From an uncultured bacterium (lineage in GTDB: Bacteria; Cyanobacteriota; Vampirovibrionia; Gastranaerophilales; JAILCC01), in the NCBI GenBank assembly GCA_949283935.1, contig CASDUJ010000028.1, positions 1-64,000 of the forward strand: 64,000 nt of DNA, in the 5' to 3' direction. Below, one piece after another: positions 55,301 to 63,077 of this stretch. How positions within the stretch are numbered: position 1 is the stretch's first letter; each line of letters begins with the position of its first letter. The translations under genes were made by a program, and so were the position numbers. The notes below the pieces were generated by a model that did not search any database, was not told the origin of the DNA, and worked only from the letters and a program-made list of their open reading frames with translations.

Positions 55301-56212
55301 GATATGTTTAATCAACTTTTACATCGTGTTGATGAAATTGCTGAATATAGATACTTTAACAAAGTTGATAGAAATAATTTGTATGCTTCAGCTCATGACG
55401 TAATCGATAATAAATACACTCCATATGTAAATCAAGAAGATGGTGGAAATGCTTGGATGAAGCCAAGTGTGACAATTGAAACTATTAGTCCTGATGGTCA
55501 AGATGGTTTTAAAAATAGATCATACAATACAATATTAGGATACGAAACTCCTGTGGCTACTTTAAGAAATGGTTGGGAGCTTATTAATACTGTATTTGGT
55601 GGTTATCAAGGATCTTTCCAAGATTATGATAATGTTAATAACTATCAAAATGGTGGTGTAGGTGGTTACATGGCTAACTTGTACAAGAAAAATTTCTTTG
55701 CTGGTGGTGTAGTCATGATGGGTGGAACTGGTGTTCAAACAAAAGACAATGGCATACATAACAGAAGCATGTCTTTTGGTCTTTTTGATATTGGAGCTGC
55801 TGCAAGGTTAGGATATAACGTAGGTTTAGGTAAACACTGGTTATTCCAACCTATGTTCACTACTTCTTACATATACATAAGTGGTATAAATAAAAGTAAT
55901 GACCAAGGCGAAGATATGCATTTAGACGGAACAAATACAATACAAATTGCTCCTGGGTTTAAATTAGTTGGTAATTATGGTGGATGGCAGCCATATGTAC
56001 TATTTGATTATACTTGGCCACTTATAGCTAAAACTGTTGCAAATGTAAACGATATTGATCTTCCTGATGTTGGTCTTCGTTCTTACGTTGAATATGGAGT
56101 TGGTTTAAGGAAAAATGTTGGTGAAAGATTTACTGGCTACGCTGAAGCTGTTTTACGTAATGGTGGTAGAACAGGTATTTCTTTCCAAGGTGGCTTAGTT
56201 TATAAATTTTAA
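49352..56212 (+). CDS. Giant autotransporter adhesin with Pmp-like motifs
   Basis: 2286 residues from ATG 49352 (GAGG 8 bases upstream). A Sec signal peptide 'KKRNKFNALITAGCLAFLAPISVQA' (read in parts) ends near residue 26. The passenger is an Asn/Thr/Ser/Gly-rich parallel beta helix with many 'LNANGGxI' and 'GNNxLxISG' strands, including four copies of a module of about 90 residues. A second region near 1600-1790 holds 'GGAIYN', 'SGGAIYSD', 'NGGAIAAI', 'KGGAIYAN' with 'FNSN', 'FTNN', 'FSGN', the two motif types of chlamydial polymorphic membrane proteins. The C-terminal about 290 residues form the barrel ('GNAWMKPSVTIE', 'TILGYETPVATL') and end in Phe ('GGLVYKF'). Adhesion or autoaggregation is the likely role. 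A strong terminator follows. Confidence 0.9.
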   Translation: MKKRNKFNALITAGCLAFLAPISVQANDLGSIEPSASETLNVNSGGDTFNNIQINDGVTYTIDSTSGTLAPNADQGAVTMAGTSAIQFSPAISEITFSSLQAQGSNTITQSSNSAGNSNLGAVSVESGNSLSVTAQGGTVNFSTSSVASGSQLNLNADGGVIEGSGITTLDGGTLNIQGANNVTTNGVNVSGTASITNTNTAGATNLGAVSVTDAVLTVSGIQADDYTSISYTGNNTLNTSDVDLGALTLNDGQTLDVNATGDTEFADVILSQATTGTTNLSLNANGGNINLDSAALNGNNNINISGASSVSIANGVTVVGATNRLNNTSDNTVSLGGINYNDSSASDVALNGNYDIGAVNLTADTGAAVINSSGTSSMGDISEGSRASLEINQTSGALTYGSASLDSNATLSMEVAQNSSISATNALSMSGNNNLSISGDGVVDVVGVNVSGTGNSISNSNTSANFGDIALNGATLSLNGIKEANIDGITFTSNANTLNVDNSDLGNISLTSGQTLNINSSNNASSFSDAVLAAGTSGDPTNLNLSADTANLTGNSITLNGESQIDIQGANGFSTSLTNGMSVSGSNNILNNDSDSNMSINGATVFADGGTSDLSINANNAAFSFNGITAGGNDVVNSNGNNSLGSLAASGGDTLTINATGTAATTDFSGGNISGATLTLNADGASIEGTAVTTLADGSSLNLTGSSSVNLTGGISASGTGNTVTNSTANNSLGAIDIVSDGDFTVNATADTTYTNATLTQGTNGNTQLVLNANGGDISGTSISMNGNSILETSGTNTITNGTISIDGISNVINNSNANTSLGILDLATGTGELEVNANANTSYQTANIANGSSLTLNAATGTITGTSAVSMSGNASFDVDGTQSIDVVGVNVTGTGNSITNNNNAADFATIALNDATLSIDGIAEANRDEFSFSGDNTLNSRNSDIGAINLDAAGDSLVLNSVTNGTSENNNTAFSTATLADGASLTLNADAETASIDATSISMNGNNSLSVSGTGNVNIDGITVTGAGNEIVNTNTSATSNLGTIQLTDAVLNVSGLNSSNYDSFTYNGVSNTINSTNSELGEISVSSAQTLNVNAEGTTSFTNATLAGGTGTDQMTTLNLNANNGTISGNSIDMNSYNNVNITGTQQVGITGGISVTGSQNNLTSTNDNSVLVAGPLTFDGTNNSLNINGDFTIGGVSTSGTDRINSSGDILLGDITVGADDALTIQSTSGNTAFANTQINTGSTLTLNANGGSLSSTADTSISGNTSLILAGDNVIDLAGVSISGADNSLTVSNTNANTSLGNLTLGTTGIDTSVTTQNGSIDNINVDNLVINTDNTPTWTLEANATTGTADNINIAEGGSATGKLNFSIGSLINEPTEKFVHYIKLVDSDDYILNTTGTGTDRNILQILTTSTYYSYVDGSTPVANNDYAANTIRLTNYNIDSDALLDYLTRQGEREYTITAGTQYIANTGILALPNLEAREGINNEFTLKGTGVLDGRDSNVGTINAQMFTLDTTADNIERTLNLDGFTYTNARSTSADGNGSVIITNSTDANATVNLASYTSGGVTTQPTFVNNASTNNGGVIYNSGEASTINATADTDIIFESNIAGVNGGAIHNTNGAEINFAGNTTFNSNIAAAGDGGAIYNNEAKLALGGIDKTTVFNSNRAAGSGGAIYSDDNDLDIVGDVVYNDNSANENGGAIAAINTTVNMSGTQTFTNNSASGKGGAIYANGTETNPTVINIASTRAGSSTVFSGNTAAGESNAIYLESNSTLNLSAVDGANIVFDDGIAGTSDNNKIVQQNGSVYYNNDNSGYAGNFELLGGDAYFTSPNSKAFMGGDYTLAGGSTLHLDNGTTDVIYANSLDLANTSLSNPANMTIDMNLSTELSDRFALASSTSGNILVTGINATGDTNEDRIFFNIAEGADFDSTVKTVDARFYQYNITGQRSGLLLTKGKLADTALQAPQVAVSARLAAQLDMFNQLLHRVDEIAEYRYFNKVDRNNLYASAHDVIDNKYTPYVNQEDGGNAWMKPSVTIETISPDGQDGFKNRSYNTILGYETPVATLRNGWELINTVFGGYQGSFQDYDNVNNYQNGGVGGYMANLYKKNFFAGGVVMMGGTGVQTKDNGIHNRSMSFGLFDIGAAARLGYNVGLGKHWLFQPMFTTSYIYISGINKSNDQGEDMHLDGTNTIQIAPGFKLVGNYGGWQPYVLFDYTWPLIAKTVANVNDIDLPDVGLRSYVEYGVGLRKNVGERFTGYAEAVLRNGGRTGISFQGGLVYKF
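49893..52680 (+). repeat. Four diverged copies of a ~90-residue passenger module
   Basis: Similar protein blocks start at about 49893, 50680, 52008 and 52407. Each runs 'GVNVSGTGNSI..N.N', then 'A.LSL.GI.....', '(N)TLN', 'DLGxI.L', 'GQTLNVN' and 'F..ATL'. DNA identity is low, so the copies are old and kept at protein level. The spacing between copies is unequal. Confidence 0.65.
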
Positions 56213-56225
56213 TATTTTTTAGCTA

Positions 56226-56265
56226 AACAGAAGGCAGGATTTCCTGCCTTCTGTTGCTTTAATCT
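56226..56265 (+). terminator. Terminator of the autotransporter gene
   Basis: AACAGAAGGCAGG and CCTGCCTTCTGTT pair perfectly over 13 bases around an ATTT loop, followed by GCTTTAATCTTTTT. The stem is symmetric, but the stronger T run lies on the plus side. Confidence 0.93.
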
Positions 56266-56435
56266 TTTTAAATATATACTACTGTTAGATATTGCCAAAA
56301 TTACTACCTTGTGTTAGTATTATTTTGTGTTTTGTATATTTATTTATCATTGGATAATTATTTTTTTCAATAGCAAATTTTTTTCTTTACGTTACTATAA
56401 CTATTCAGAATTTCTGCATTAAAGGAGCATGCTTT

Positions 56436-58952
56436 ATGAAGGTCGCTTTAAATCTTTCTACATCACGTTCAAATTTTGGGGATAAAAGAATTAATAGAGT
56501 TAATTCTGTAAATAACAGAAATACTTCCTCAACTCCGAATCTTATATCTTTTGGAGGAAATAAAATTGCAAATCAAGTGGCATTGGTCACTGCAGAATCC
56601 TCTCCTTATTTTAAAGTTGGTGGGGTAGCTACAGTAGTTGCTGATTACCCTAAAAATGTTTTTGATAATTCTGTTTTGTTTATGCCTTACTATAATGGTC
56701 AAAGATTTTATAATGATAAAGGTGAAATATTGCAAGATGTAGAAATTCTTAAGAATTCAGAAGGGAAACTAATTTTGACTAATGAAAATTTAAAGAAATT
56801 TTCATTAGATGAAATAACTGCTCCAAACAGTAATAAAAAATATTGGGAACTGGAAGAAATTATTACTAAAAATATGGATTGGGCTGGTGGAACTGAAAAA
56901 ATAGGATTGTATAAAGTAAAAGGCCAACCTCATTATATGGTTTATACTTCTGACACTGCAAGAATGGCTAAGCCTTATGCGGGAGGTTTTTGGTATTCTT
57001 CAAATTCTATGCCTAAATCTCCATTAGGAGTTGGTGGTGATAGTTATGCAAAATTTTGCAAAGCATTTGTTGAGTTATTGCCTTATGCTGAAGAAAAAGG
57101 AGTGAATCCTCAGCATATTCTTCTAAATGATTCCCAGACAGCTTTTGTTCCCGAATATATTGCTAAGAGTATTGTTATAGATCAAAATCCTTATTACAAA
57201 GGTGCTTCAATGAGTTTTGTTCAGCATAATTTGGGAGAGGCTTACCAAGGAGTAACTTCAAATAGGGAAATGTTTTTTGACTTTGCTACAAATAGGCAGG
57301 TTAGAGCAGTTTTTGATGATCCCATATATGCTAAAGCTTTGTTAAATGGTACCACTGAAGATTATTTTGCTCCGTATGTTCAAAAATTTCAACGTACAAA
57401 TAATACTGTTGCTGCGAGTTCAATTCCGGTTAATTATGCGCTTACAAATAATTTGACGCATATTTCTACTGTATCAGAAGACTACGCGCAATCAGCTATA
57501 GATAATCCTAATGTTGCAAATGGATTAACTGATAAATTAAAAGAACTACAGGATAAAGGTAAATATAGTGGTATTCTAAATGGCATGAATAGTCCCAGCA
57601 TAGATCCCATGAAACCTATAAATTTGACTTACTACAAAGAAACAGTGTCTGACAATTTGGGGCAAGTACATAATCCTTATCTTACATATAATTCCAATAT
57701 GCCAATTGAAGAAATTGAAAATATAAAACAATTAAATGCTCGAAATCTTTTTAGACGTTTAAAAGATGGTGTAGAAGCGAAATATGCAATAGGAAAAGAT
57801 GATGCATTGGGTGTATTGGGGTATATTGATGATAAATGGGTTCAAAAAATTGATAATAAAGAAAAAGTAAATTTATTTGTTTCTTGGGGAAGAGCTGATG
57901 AACAAAAGGGATTAGATGTTGTTCTAGATGCTTTTTCCAAATTTGTTAGAACCAAGGAAGGGGAAAATGCTGTATTGATTTTAGGTGGAGAGCTAAAAGG
58001 TCAATCCGCTGAACAAATTGTAAAAGGGCAAATGGATGTTATTTGCAAAGATCCTTTTTTGAAAGGAAGAGTTGCGTTTATGAATGGTTTTGCCCCTAAT
58101 TCTGTTTTGGCAGGAGCTGCAGATGCAGCGATTTTTCCATCAAGATTTGCCCCTTGTGAATTAACTGATTTAGAAGCAATGAAATATGGCACAACGCCTA
58201 TAGTAACAAATTTGCAAGGTTTAAAACAGAAAAACTTTGATCCTAGAATACCTGAGGAAGCCACTAAAGCTACAAGTTATAGAACCAAAGCACATTCTAT
58301 AATGTCGATTGATGAATTAAAAAATGCGGATAGTCAATTTGCAAAGTTTTACAATAAATTATTTTCAGAAATGCAAAGAGAACTTGAACTTGCACAAAAA
58401 GCAAATTACAAGAAATTTACTCAAGAGGAAATAAAAAAAATTGTATCTGAAAAAATATTAAAATCTGATGAATTAAAAATTGCGTATAAAGAGGCTACGG
58501 ATAGACTAATTTCCAATGATTTGGTTGAAGCTATGATTGCTAAAGTATCTGAAACACCTCAATTAAGAGAAAAAATGGTGAAGAATGCAATGAATGCAAA
58601 ATCTGCTTGGCAAGATAATAATTTATTGCATGGCATTGGTATAAATAAATCTTCAAAAGATCTTTATATTGAAAGGCATTTGAAAGGGAATTTTGAGGTA
58701 ATGTCTTCAACTTGTTTTGATTATGCCAAAATGCCAATTCAGAATTCTGCTGTTGTTGGCAGACAATTTTCTGAATCATCCCAAAATCTTTTGGTAAATT
58801 CTTATCGAAGTATTGTAGATCTTATTCATAAACCTGCCTGTAAGAAATTTGCCATGGCTTTTGCCGGTATCGCCAGTATAGGTGCTTTGGGATATTATTT
58901 ATTTAAGCCTGAGAAAACTGCTAAATCACATTCATCAACTTATATCGTGTAA
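56436..58952 (+). CDS. Glycogen synthase-like GT5 protein with N-terminal extension and C-terminal membrane anchor
   Basis: 838 residues, some 350 more than GlgA. Residues 1-45 are an extra Asn/Ser-rich segment with two FxG-type motifs ('SRSNFGDKR', 'NLISFGGNK'). The GT-B core starts at 'VALVTAESSPYFKVGGVATV' (Lys60-Val-Gly-Gly63 for ADP-glucose), and continues with 'HNLGEAYQG', 'ILNGMNSPSIDPMKP', 'LFVSWGRADEQKGLDV' and 'ADAAIFPSRFAPCELTDLEAMKYG' (read in parts), where 'E.x.G...E' is conserved. From about 620 the C-terminal part is helical and charged. A membrane helix near 804-822 ('FAMAFAGIASIGALGYYLF') is followed by a short basic tail. Alpha-glucan synthesis at a membrane is inferred. AAAGGAGCA precedes ATG; the gene at 58971 follows after 18 bases. 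Confidence 0.85.
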   Translation: MKVALNLSTSRSNFGDKRINRVNSVNNRNTSSTPNLISFGGNKIANQVALVTAESSPYFKVGGVATVVADYPKNVFDNSVLFMPYYNGQRFYNDKGEILQDVEILKNSEGKLILTNENLKKFSLDEITAPNSNKKYWELEEIITKNMDWAGGTEKIGLYKVKGQPHYMVYTSDTARMAKPYAGGFWYSSNSMPKSPLGVGGDSYAKFCKAFVELLPYAEEKGVNPQHILLNDSQTAFVPEYIAKSIVIDQNPYYKGASMSFVQHNLGEAYQGVTSNREMFFDFATNRQVRAVFDDPIYAKALLNGTTEDYFAPYVQKFQRTNNTVAASSIPVNYALTNNLTHISTVSEDYAQSAIDNPNVANGLTDKLKELQDKGKYSGILNGMNSPSIDPMKPINLTYYKETVSDNLGQVHNPYLTYNSNMPIEEIENIKQLNARNLFRRLKDGVEAKYAIGKDDALGVLGYIDDKWVQKIDNKEKVNLFVSWGRADEQKGLDVVLDAFSKFVRTKEGENAVLILGGELKGQSAEQIVKGQMDVICKDPFLKGRVAFMNGFAPNSVLAGAADAAIFPSRFAPCELTDLEAMKYGTTPIVTNLQGLKQKNFDPRIPEEATKATSYRTKAHSIMSIDELKNADSQFAKFYNKLFSEMQRELELAQKANYKKFTQEEIKKIVSEKILKSDELKIAYKEATDRLISNDLVEAMIAKVSETPQLREKMVKNAMNAKSAWQDNNLLHGIGINKSSKDLYIERHLKGNFEVMSSTCFDYAKMPIQNSAVVGRQFSESSQNLLVNSYRSIVDLIHKPACKKFAMAFAGIASIGALGYYLFKPEKTAKSHSSTYIV

Positions 58953-58970
58953 ATTTTAAGGAGCAATATT

Positions 58971-59312
58971 ATGCAAATACCAAAAATCAGTTTAACTAAA
59001 CACAACTCTATGAAGATTAATAATAATTTATCTTCTACTAATTTTGGGATGTCCAAAACAGAAAAATGGGAACATGATAAATATCAATTAAGTATTTATG
59101 CAGATTATTATGAAAAAAATGATATGGATTTACAACTTCTTCAAACTAAGGCAGAAATTCGTAATTTATTAAATAAACAATTGGAAGAAGAACCAGATTT
59201 GACTGTTCAAGAAAGAGCAGAACTTGAAAGAGACAGATATTTGTTAAATGTTACTTTATATGAATTGTGTCAAAAGTTGGATATTCCATTCAGCACTGGG
59301 TTGAAAAAGTAA
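58971..59312 (+). CDS. Small hypothetical protein with FxG motif
   Basis: 113 residues. The N-terminus has 'NNLSSTNFGMSK' (Phe-Gly at about 25-26), as in the preceding glycosyltransferase. The rest is an acidic helical protein ('NDMDLQLLQTKAEIRNLLNKQ', read in parts) with no recognised domain. AAGGAG precedes ATG and the gene lies 18 bases behind the GT5 gene, so a functional link is plausible. It ends 4 bases from the convergent nadE gene. Confidence 0.75.
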   Translation: MQIPKISLTKHNSMKINNNLSSTNFGMSKTEKWEHDKYQLSIYADYYEKNDMDLQLLQTKAEIRNLLNKQLEEEPDLTVQERAELERDRYLLNVTLYELCQKLDIPFSTGLKK

Positions 59313-59316
59313 AAAA

Positions 59317-61095
59317 TTAGCCTATCATACTGTATTTGGATATAATTGGATGGTGATATTCAGTTATATTTATTGACTTTGCATCAACTATGATAGATGG
59401 AGGAAGTATGTGCCATTTAAATAAAGCTTTTTGAGATTTGTCAAAAAATTTTAGTATCCAACTTTCTTTTTGTTCTTGTGAAATTAAATTATTTGTTTCA
59501 TATTTAAATTTATGTTTTTTTAATTCTTCGTAACCATAATTTCTATTTTCGACGAACCAAATAATTTCATCTAAAAATGGATAAGGCATATTATCTTCTT
59601 CAGCTGTAACTGTTCGCCCTTTTTGTTCATCAAATTTAAGCTCAGCTCCAGGAGGCTTTTCTAGAATATTTTTGGGAATAACATTTTTTATTGGTCTGTT
59701 TGTGTTTAAAAAGTCTGCCAAGGCAAAAAGTTTTGTTTTTGTAACATCTGCTATGGGCGCAAATCCTCCTGACATATCTCCATTTATTGTTGCATAACCT
59801 ATGTAAAGTTCGGATTTGTCGCTGGTAGCAATTGGTAACATAAACTTACATTCATTTGATATGCTCCATAATATTGTTGCTCTGCTTCGAGCTTGTATGT
59901 TTTCAAAAGTTGTCGATTTTGTATATTGTTCTGCATCAATTTGCCTAAAAATGTCTTTCAATTCATTGGAAAAAATTTCAATTTCCTTGTTTATTGGAAT
60001 TTCAAGAAAATGAATTCCCAAATTGTTAGCTAATATTTGGGCATCCTTTTTGCTGTTTAGTGATGTTATTTTTGTTGGCATAGAAATTCCATAAACATTT
60101 TCTTTTCCAAGAGCATCTGCCAATAAAACCGCACAAACTGATGAATCAAGTCCTCCAGAAAGACCCAATACGGCTTTTTGGAAACCTGTTTTTCTAAAAT
60201 ATCCTCTTATTCCACAAAGAATTGTCTGATATGTTCTATCTAAATCGTTGAAGTAATCCAGACTGAAATCTTTAATTTCATTTCTTTGTTCCAGTCCTTT
60301 TGGTATATTTTCAATCTTTCCTTGAAAATTTACTGCCTCTATAAAATCTTCTTCAAAAAATTTGCCTCTTAATTTTAGATTTCCATTTAAGTCATAAATT
60401 CTTGATGCACCATCAAAACAAAGATTATCTCCATATCCGGCTTGGTTTACGTATATATAGTTAACTTTATATTTTTTTGCAATAGAAGATAGCAAATTAT
60501 GTTTTAGTTGCTCTTTTCTTGCCCTTGAAGGAGAAGAAGAGCAATTGATTATTGTTGTTGGTTTTTTTTTCATTAATTCTTCAATAGGGTCACACATATA
60601 TATATTATGTTCAAAAAAATCTTTGTCGTTAAAACCATCTTCGCATACAATAATTCCATATCGTTCGTTTTCAATCTCAATTATTTCTCCTGTTTCTTGA
60701 GATGGTTCAAAATATCTATTATCGTTAAATTCACAATAACTTGGTAATAATTTTTTTCTAACTGTACTTATTTGTTTTCCATTTTGTAAAATTGCAATGG
60801 AATTGTAATATGGTTTTTTGTTCTCTGAATTAGTTGGTTCAACATAACCAACCAATGCAGTTATATTATTTGTTAGTTTTTTAATTTCTTCTAATTCTTT
60901 TAATTGAAATTTAATTAATGATTTATGTCTTGCGAAAATATCTCCGAATGGATAGCCAAATAAAGCTAATTCTGGAAAAATTACCATATTAGCATTTTTC
61001 TCTTTAGCTTTATTTATAGTTTCTTTTATTTTTGCACTATTGTGAAAAATGTCTCCAGCTACTGTATCAATTTGTGCCAAAATTATCTTACTCAT
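59317..61095 (-). CDS. nadE: Glutamine-dependent NAD+ synthetase
   Basis: Converts deamido-NAD to NAD+ with ATP and glutamine. 592 residues in two domains. The nitrilase-type glutaminase carries the triad Glu42 ('FPELALFGYPF'), Lys115 ('VRKKLLPSY') and Cys151 ('IIVCEDGF'). The C-terminal synthetase has the PP-loop 'LGLSGGLDSSVCAVLL' near 310, 'STTFENIQARSRA' near 400 and 'KSELYIGYATINGDMSGGFAPIADVTKT' (read in parts). No clear Shine-Dalgarno precedes ATG at 61095. Confidence 0.95.
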   Translation of the reverse strand: MSKIILAQIDTVAGDIFHNSAKIKETINKAKEKNANMVIFPELALFGYPFGDIFARHKSLIKFQLKELEEIKKLTNNITALVGYVEPTNSENKKPYYNSIAILQNGKQISTVRKKLLPSYCEFNDNRYFEPSQETGEIIEIENERYGIIVCEDGFNDKDFFEHNIYMCDPIEELMKKKPTTIINCSSSPSRARKEQLKHNLLSSIAKKYKVNYIYVNQAGYGDNLCFDGASRIYDLNGNLKLRGKFFEEDFIEAVNFQGKIENIPKGLEQRNEIKDFSLDYFNDLDRTYQTILCGIRGYFRKTGFQKAVLGLSGGLDSSVCAVLLADALGKENVYGISMPTKITSLNSKKDAQILANNLGIHFLEIPINKEIEIFSNELKDIFRQIDAEQYTKSTTFENIQARSRATILWSISNECKFMLPIATSDKSELYIGYATINGDMSGGFAPIADVTKTKLFALADFLNTNRPIKNVIPKNILEKPPGAELKFDEQKGRTVTAEEDNMPYPFLDEIIWFVENRNYGYEELKKHKFKYETNNLISQEQKESWILKFFDKSQKALFKWHILPPSIIVDAKSINITEYHHPIISKYSMIG

Positions 61096-61316
61096 AATAA
61101 AATATTCTCACTTACAGGAAATTTATCAAAGAAATATATTTTTTAATTTTTGTAAATATTATGATTTTTTGAGTTATTTTTACGAAAATTCTATTGATAT
61201 TGTACAAGAAACAAAATTTTTTTTCTAATTTTGAAGTATATTTAATTTTTTCTTTCAAAAAAACAAAAAAACAGCCAAGTTTTTAAAACTTTGAACTTTG
61301 TAACAGAAAAATTTGT

Positions 61317-61346
61317 TTGACTAAGAAAAAAAAGTTTCATTATAAT
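61317..61346 (+). promoter_or_regulatory. Promoter in front of the glnA remnant
   Basis: TTGACT at 61317-61322, an 18-base spacer and TATAAT at 61341-61346, about 28 bases before the ATG at 61374. The promoter is intact while the gene is broken. The rest of the gap 61096-61316 is AT-rich with no further structure that I can support. Confidence 0.65.
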
Positions 61347-61373
61347 TATCGGGAGTAGAAATTAATAGGTGAA

Positions 61374-61786
61374 ATGATGGCAGAACGTAAGACAAAAGAA
61401 TCTATTGTAGAAGAAATAAAAAATAAAGATGTTGAATTTATTCGTTTACAATTTTGTGATTTGAACGGCGGATAAAAAATATGGCAGTTCCTGCTACATT
61501 AATTCACGATAAAGCGGTGTATTATGATGTAGTACCTGATGATTTAGGAGAAGGTATAGGAAGGCAAATTGTAAGAACGCTTACCAAAATAGAATTTGAA
61601 ATTAAAGCAAGCCACCATGAGGCAGCTTGTGGTCAACATGAAATTGATTTTAAATATGCAGATGCGTTGACTGCAGCAGATAATATTGTTACTTTTAAGT
61701 ATGCAGTAAAAGCTGTTGCTTCTCAAAATGGCTTACACTCAACTTTTATACCTAAGCCTATTTTGGGGATAAATGCTTCTGGAATG
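61374..61786 (+). pseudogene. glnA: Glutamine synthetase remnant
   Basis: The start (ATG 61374, AGGTG upstream) reads as GlnA ('VEFIRLQFCDLNG'), then hits TAA at 61473. One lost base near 61470 restores '(I)KNMAVPATLI' in the other frame. At about 61504 the text jumps to 'HDKAVYYDVVPDDLGEG', skipping roughly 110 residues present in any GlnA, including the 'DGSS' region and the active-site Glu ligands. It continues 'ASHHEAACGQHEIDFKYADAL' and stops being GlnA after 'ILGINASGM' at about 61786. The rest of GlnA, including the adenylylation site region, is missing. It cannot be an active enzyme. Another glutamine synthetase elsewhere is expected. Confidence 0.85.
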
Positions 61787-63020
61787 CTTTGTAATAGAGA
61801 AAGGGTAGATGAGCATATCAAAATAGCTGAACTTGCGTTATTGGCAAAAGATATAAAAATTTCTATTCCATCAGAATTAAAAACTGAGAAAATTGCAATT
61901 ATTGGTTCAGGAGTTGCAGGACTTAGTTGTGCTTTTCATTTACGAAAAAAGGCCTATAACGTAAAAGTTTTTGAAGCAGATGATAAAATTGGTTGAAAAC
62001 TTTCTCAAGTTATCCCTCATGAACGTTTACCAAAGGACATTCTGCAATCTGAGTTGCAAAAATTATCAGATATTAATATTCAATTTCAATTAAAAACAAA
62101 AATTAATAAAAAACTTTTGGCAAACTAAAAGAAGAATTTGACGCAATAGTAATTGCTTGTGGAGCTCATGATCCTTTAATATTACCATTTGAAGGTCAGG
62201 AAAAACTTATTTTAGGCTTAGATTTTTTGAAGAAGATTAATAATGGAGAAAAAATTAATTTAGGAAAAAAAGTTGTAATTATTGGAGCTGGCAATGCAGC
62301 TATGGATGTAATATTAGCTGCTTATGCATCTGGTGCAAAAACTGTAACTGCAATAGACATAAAAAAACCATCTGCTTTTGACAAAGAATTAAATTGCGCA
62401 AAATCTTTAGGAGCTAAAATTTTGTATCTTTGTTTTACTCAAAAAATAACCGAAAAAGGTGTGTTGCTTCAAGACAGTACATTGCTAGAAGCTGATAGTG
62501 TGATTATTTCAATAGGTGATAGACCGGATTTTTCTTTTTTAAATTCTGAAGACTTGACACCTAATGGATTTATAAAACTAAATAAATTTAATCAAATGGA
62601 AAGTAATTCAAAAATTTTTGTTGCTGGTGATGCAATAAAACAAGGTCTTTTTGTTAATGCTTTGGCTGATGGAAGACTCGTAGCCAATAATATTTTTAGA
62701 TTATTTAATTCATTGCCATTAATTTCTGATGATAAACTTCCTCTTCTTCCAAAAGATAAAGTTAAACCTCAATTTTATACTTTTCAAAGTCCATGTGATA
62801 TTTTAAAAAATGATGTCTTAAATGAAAAAAATCGTTGCTTAAGGTGTGGTATCTGTAGGGATTGTGAATTTTGTTTGAACGCTTGTCCTCAAAATGCTAT
62901 TTCTAAATATATTAACAAAATGGAGATAGGTGTATAGGCTGTGGCATTTGTGCAGGAGTTTGTCCTTGTGGAGTTTGGACTATGCAAGACAATTTTGTAT
63001 TGGTTGATTTAAATGAATAG
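61787..63020 (+). pseudogene. GltD-like FAD/Fe-S oxidoreductase remnant, joined to glnA
   Basis: Right after the glnA end the same frame reads 'CNRERVDEHIKIAEL', the internal segment of a glutamate-synthase-small-subunit-like (GltD/PreT-type) flavoprotein, whose first part is lost. 'IAIIGSGVAGLSCAFHL' is the FAD Rossmann site. A TGA at 61994-61996 replaces the second Gly of the 'DKIGG' motif. A one-base loss in the T run near 62115-62118 shifts the frame, which then reads 'VVIIGAGNAAMDV' (NADPH site). A further one-base loss near 62919 shifts it again, and the C-terminal 4Fe-4S region 'RCIGCGICAGVCPCGVW' (read in parts) is out of frame with 'CGICRDCEFCLNACP'. It ends at TAG 63018-63020. At least three disabling lesions besides the junction. 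Confidence 0.85.
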
Positions 63021-63077
63021 TTGTTAAAATTCTTCTAAAATAGTATCATTTTATTGTTAATTTTTGAAGGTTTTGAA

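Noticed and set aside
61980-62000. TGA at 61994 read as glycine, i.e. a recoded stop as in some candidate phyla
   Set aside because: TGA is used as a normal stop elsewhere in the window (for example the GT9 gene at 7386-7388 in an ATGA overlap), and the same region has two large deletions and three frameshifts. A pseudogene explains everything.
61374-63020. Frameshifts as sequencing errors only
   Set aside because: Two of the one-base losses lie in homopolymers and could be errors, but the internal glnA deletion, the glnA/oxidoreductase junction and the TGA cannot be, and long neighbouring genes (up to 6.9 kb) are intact.
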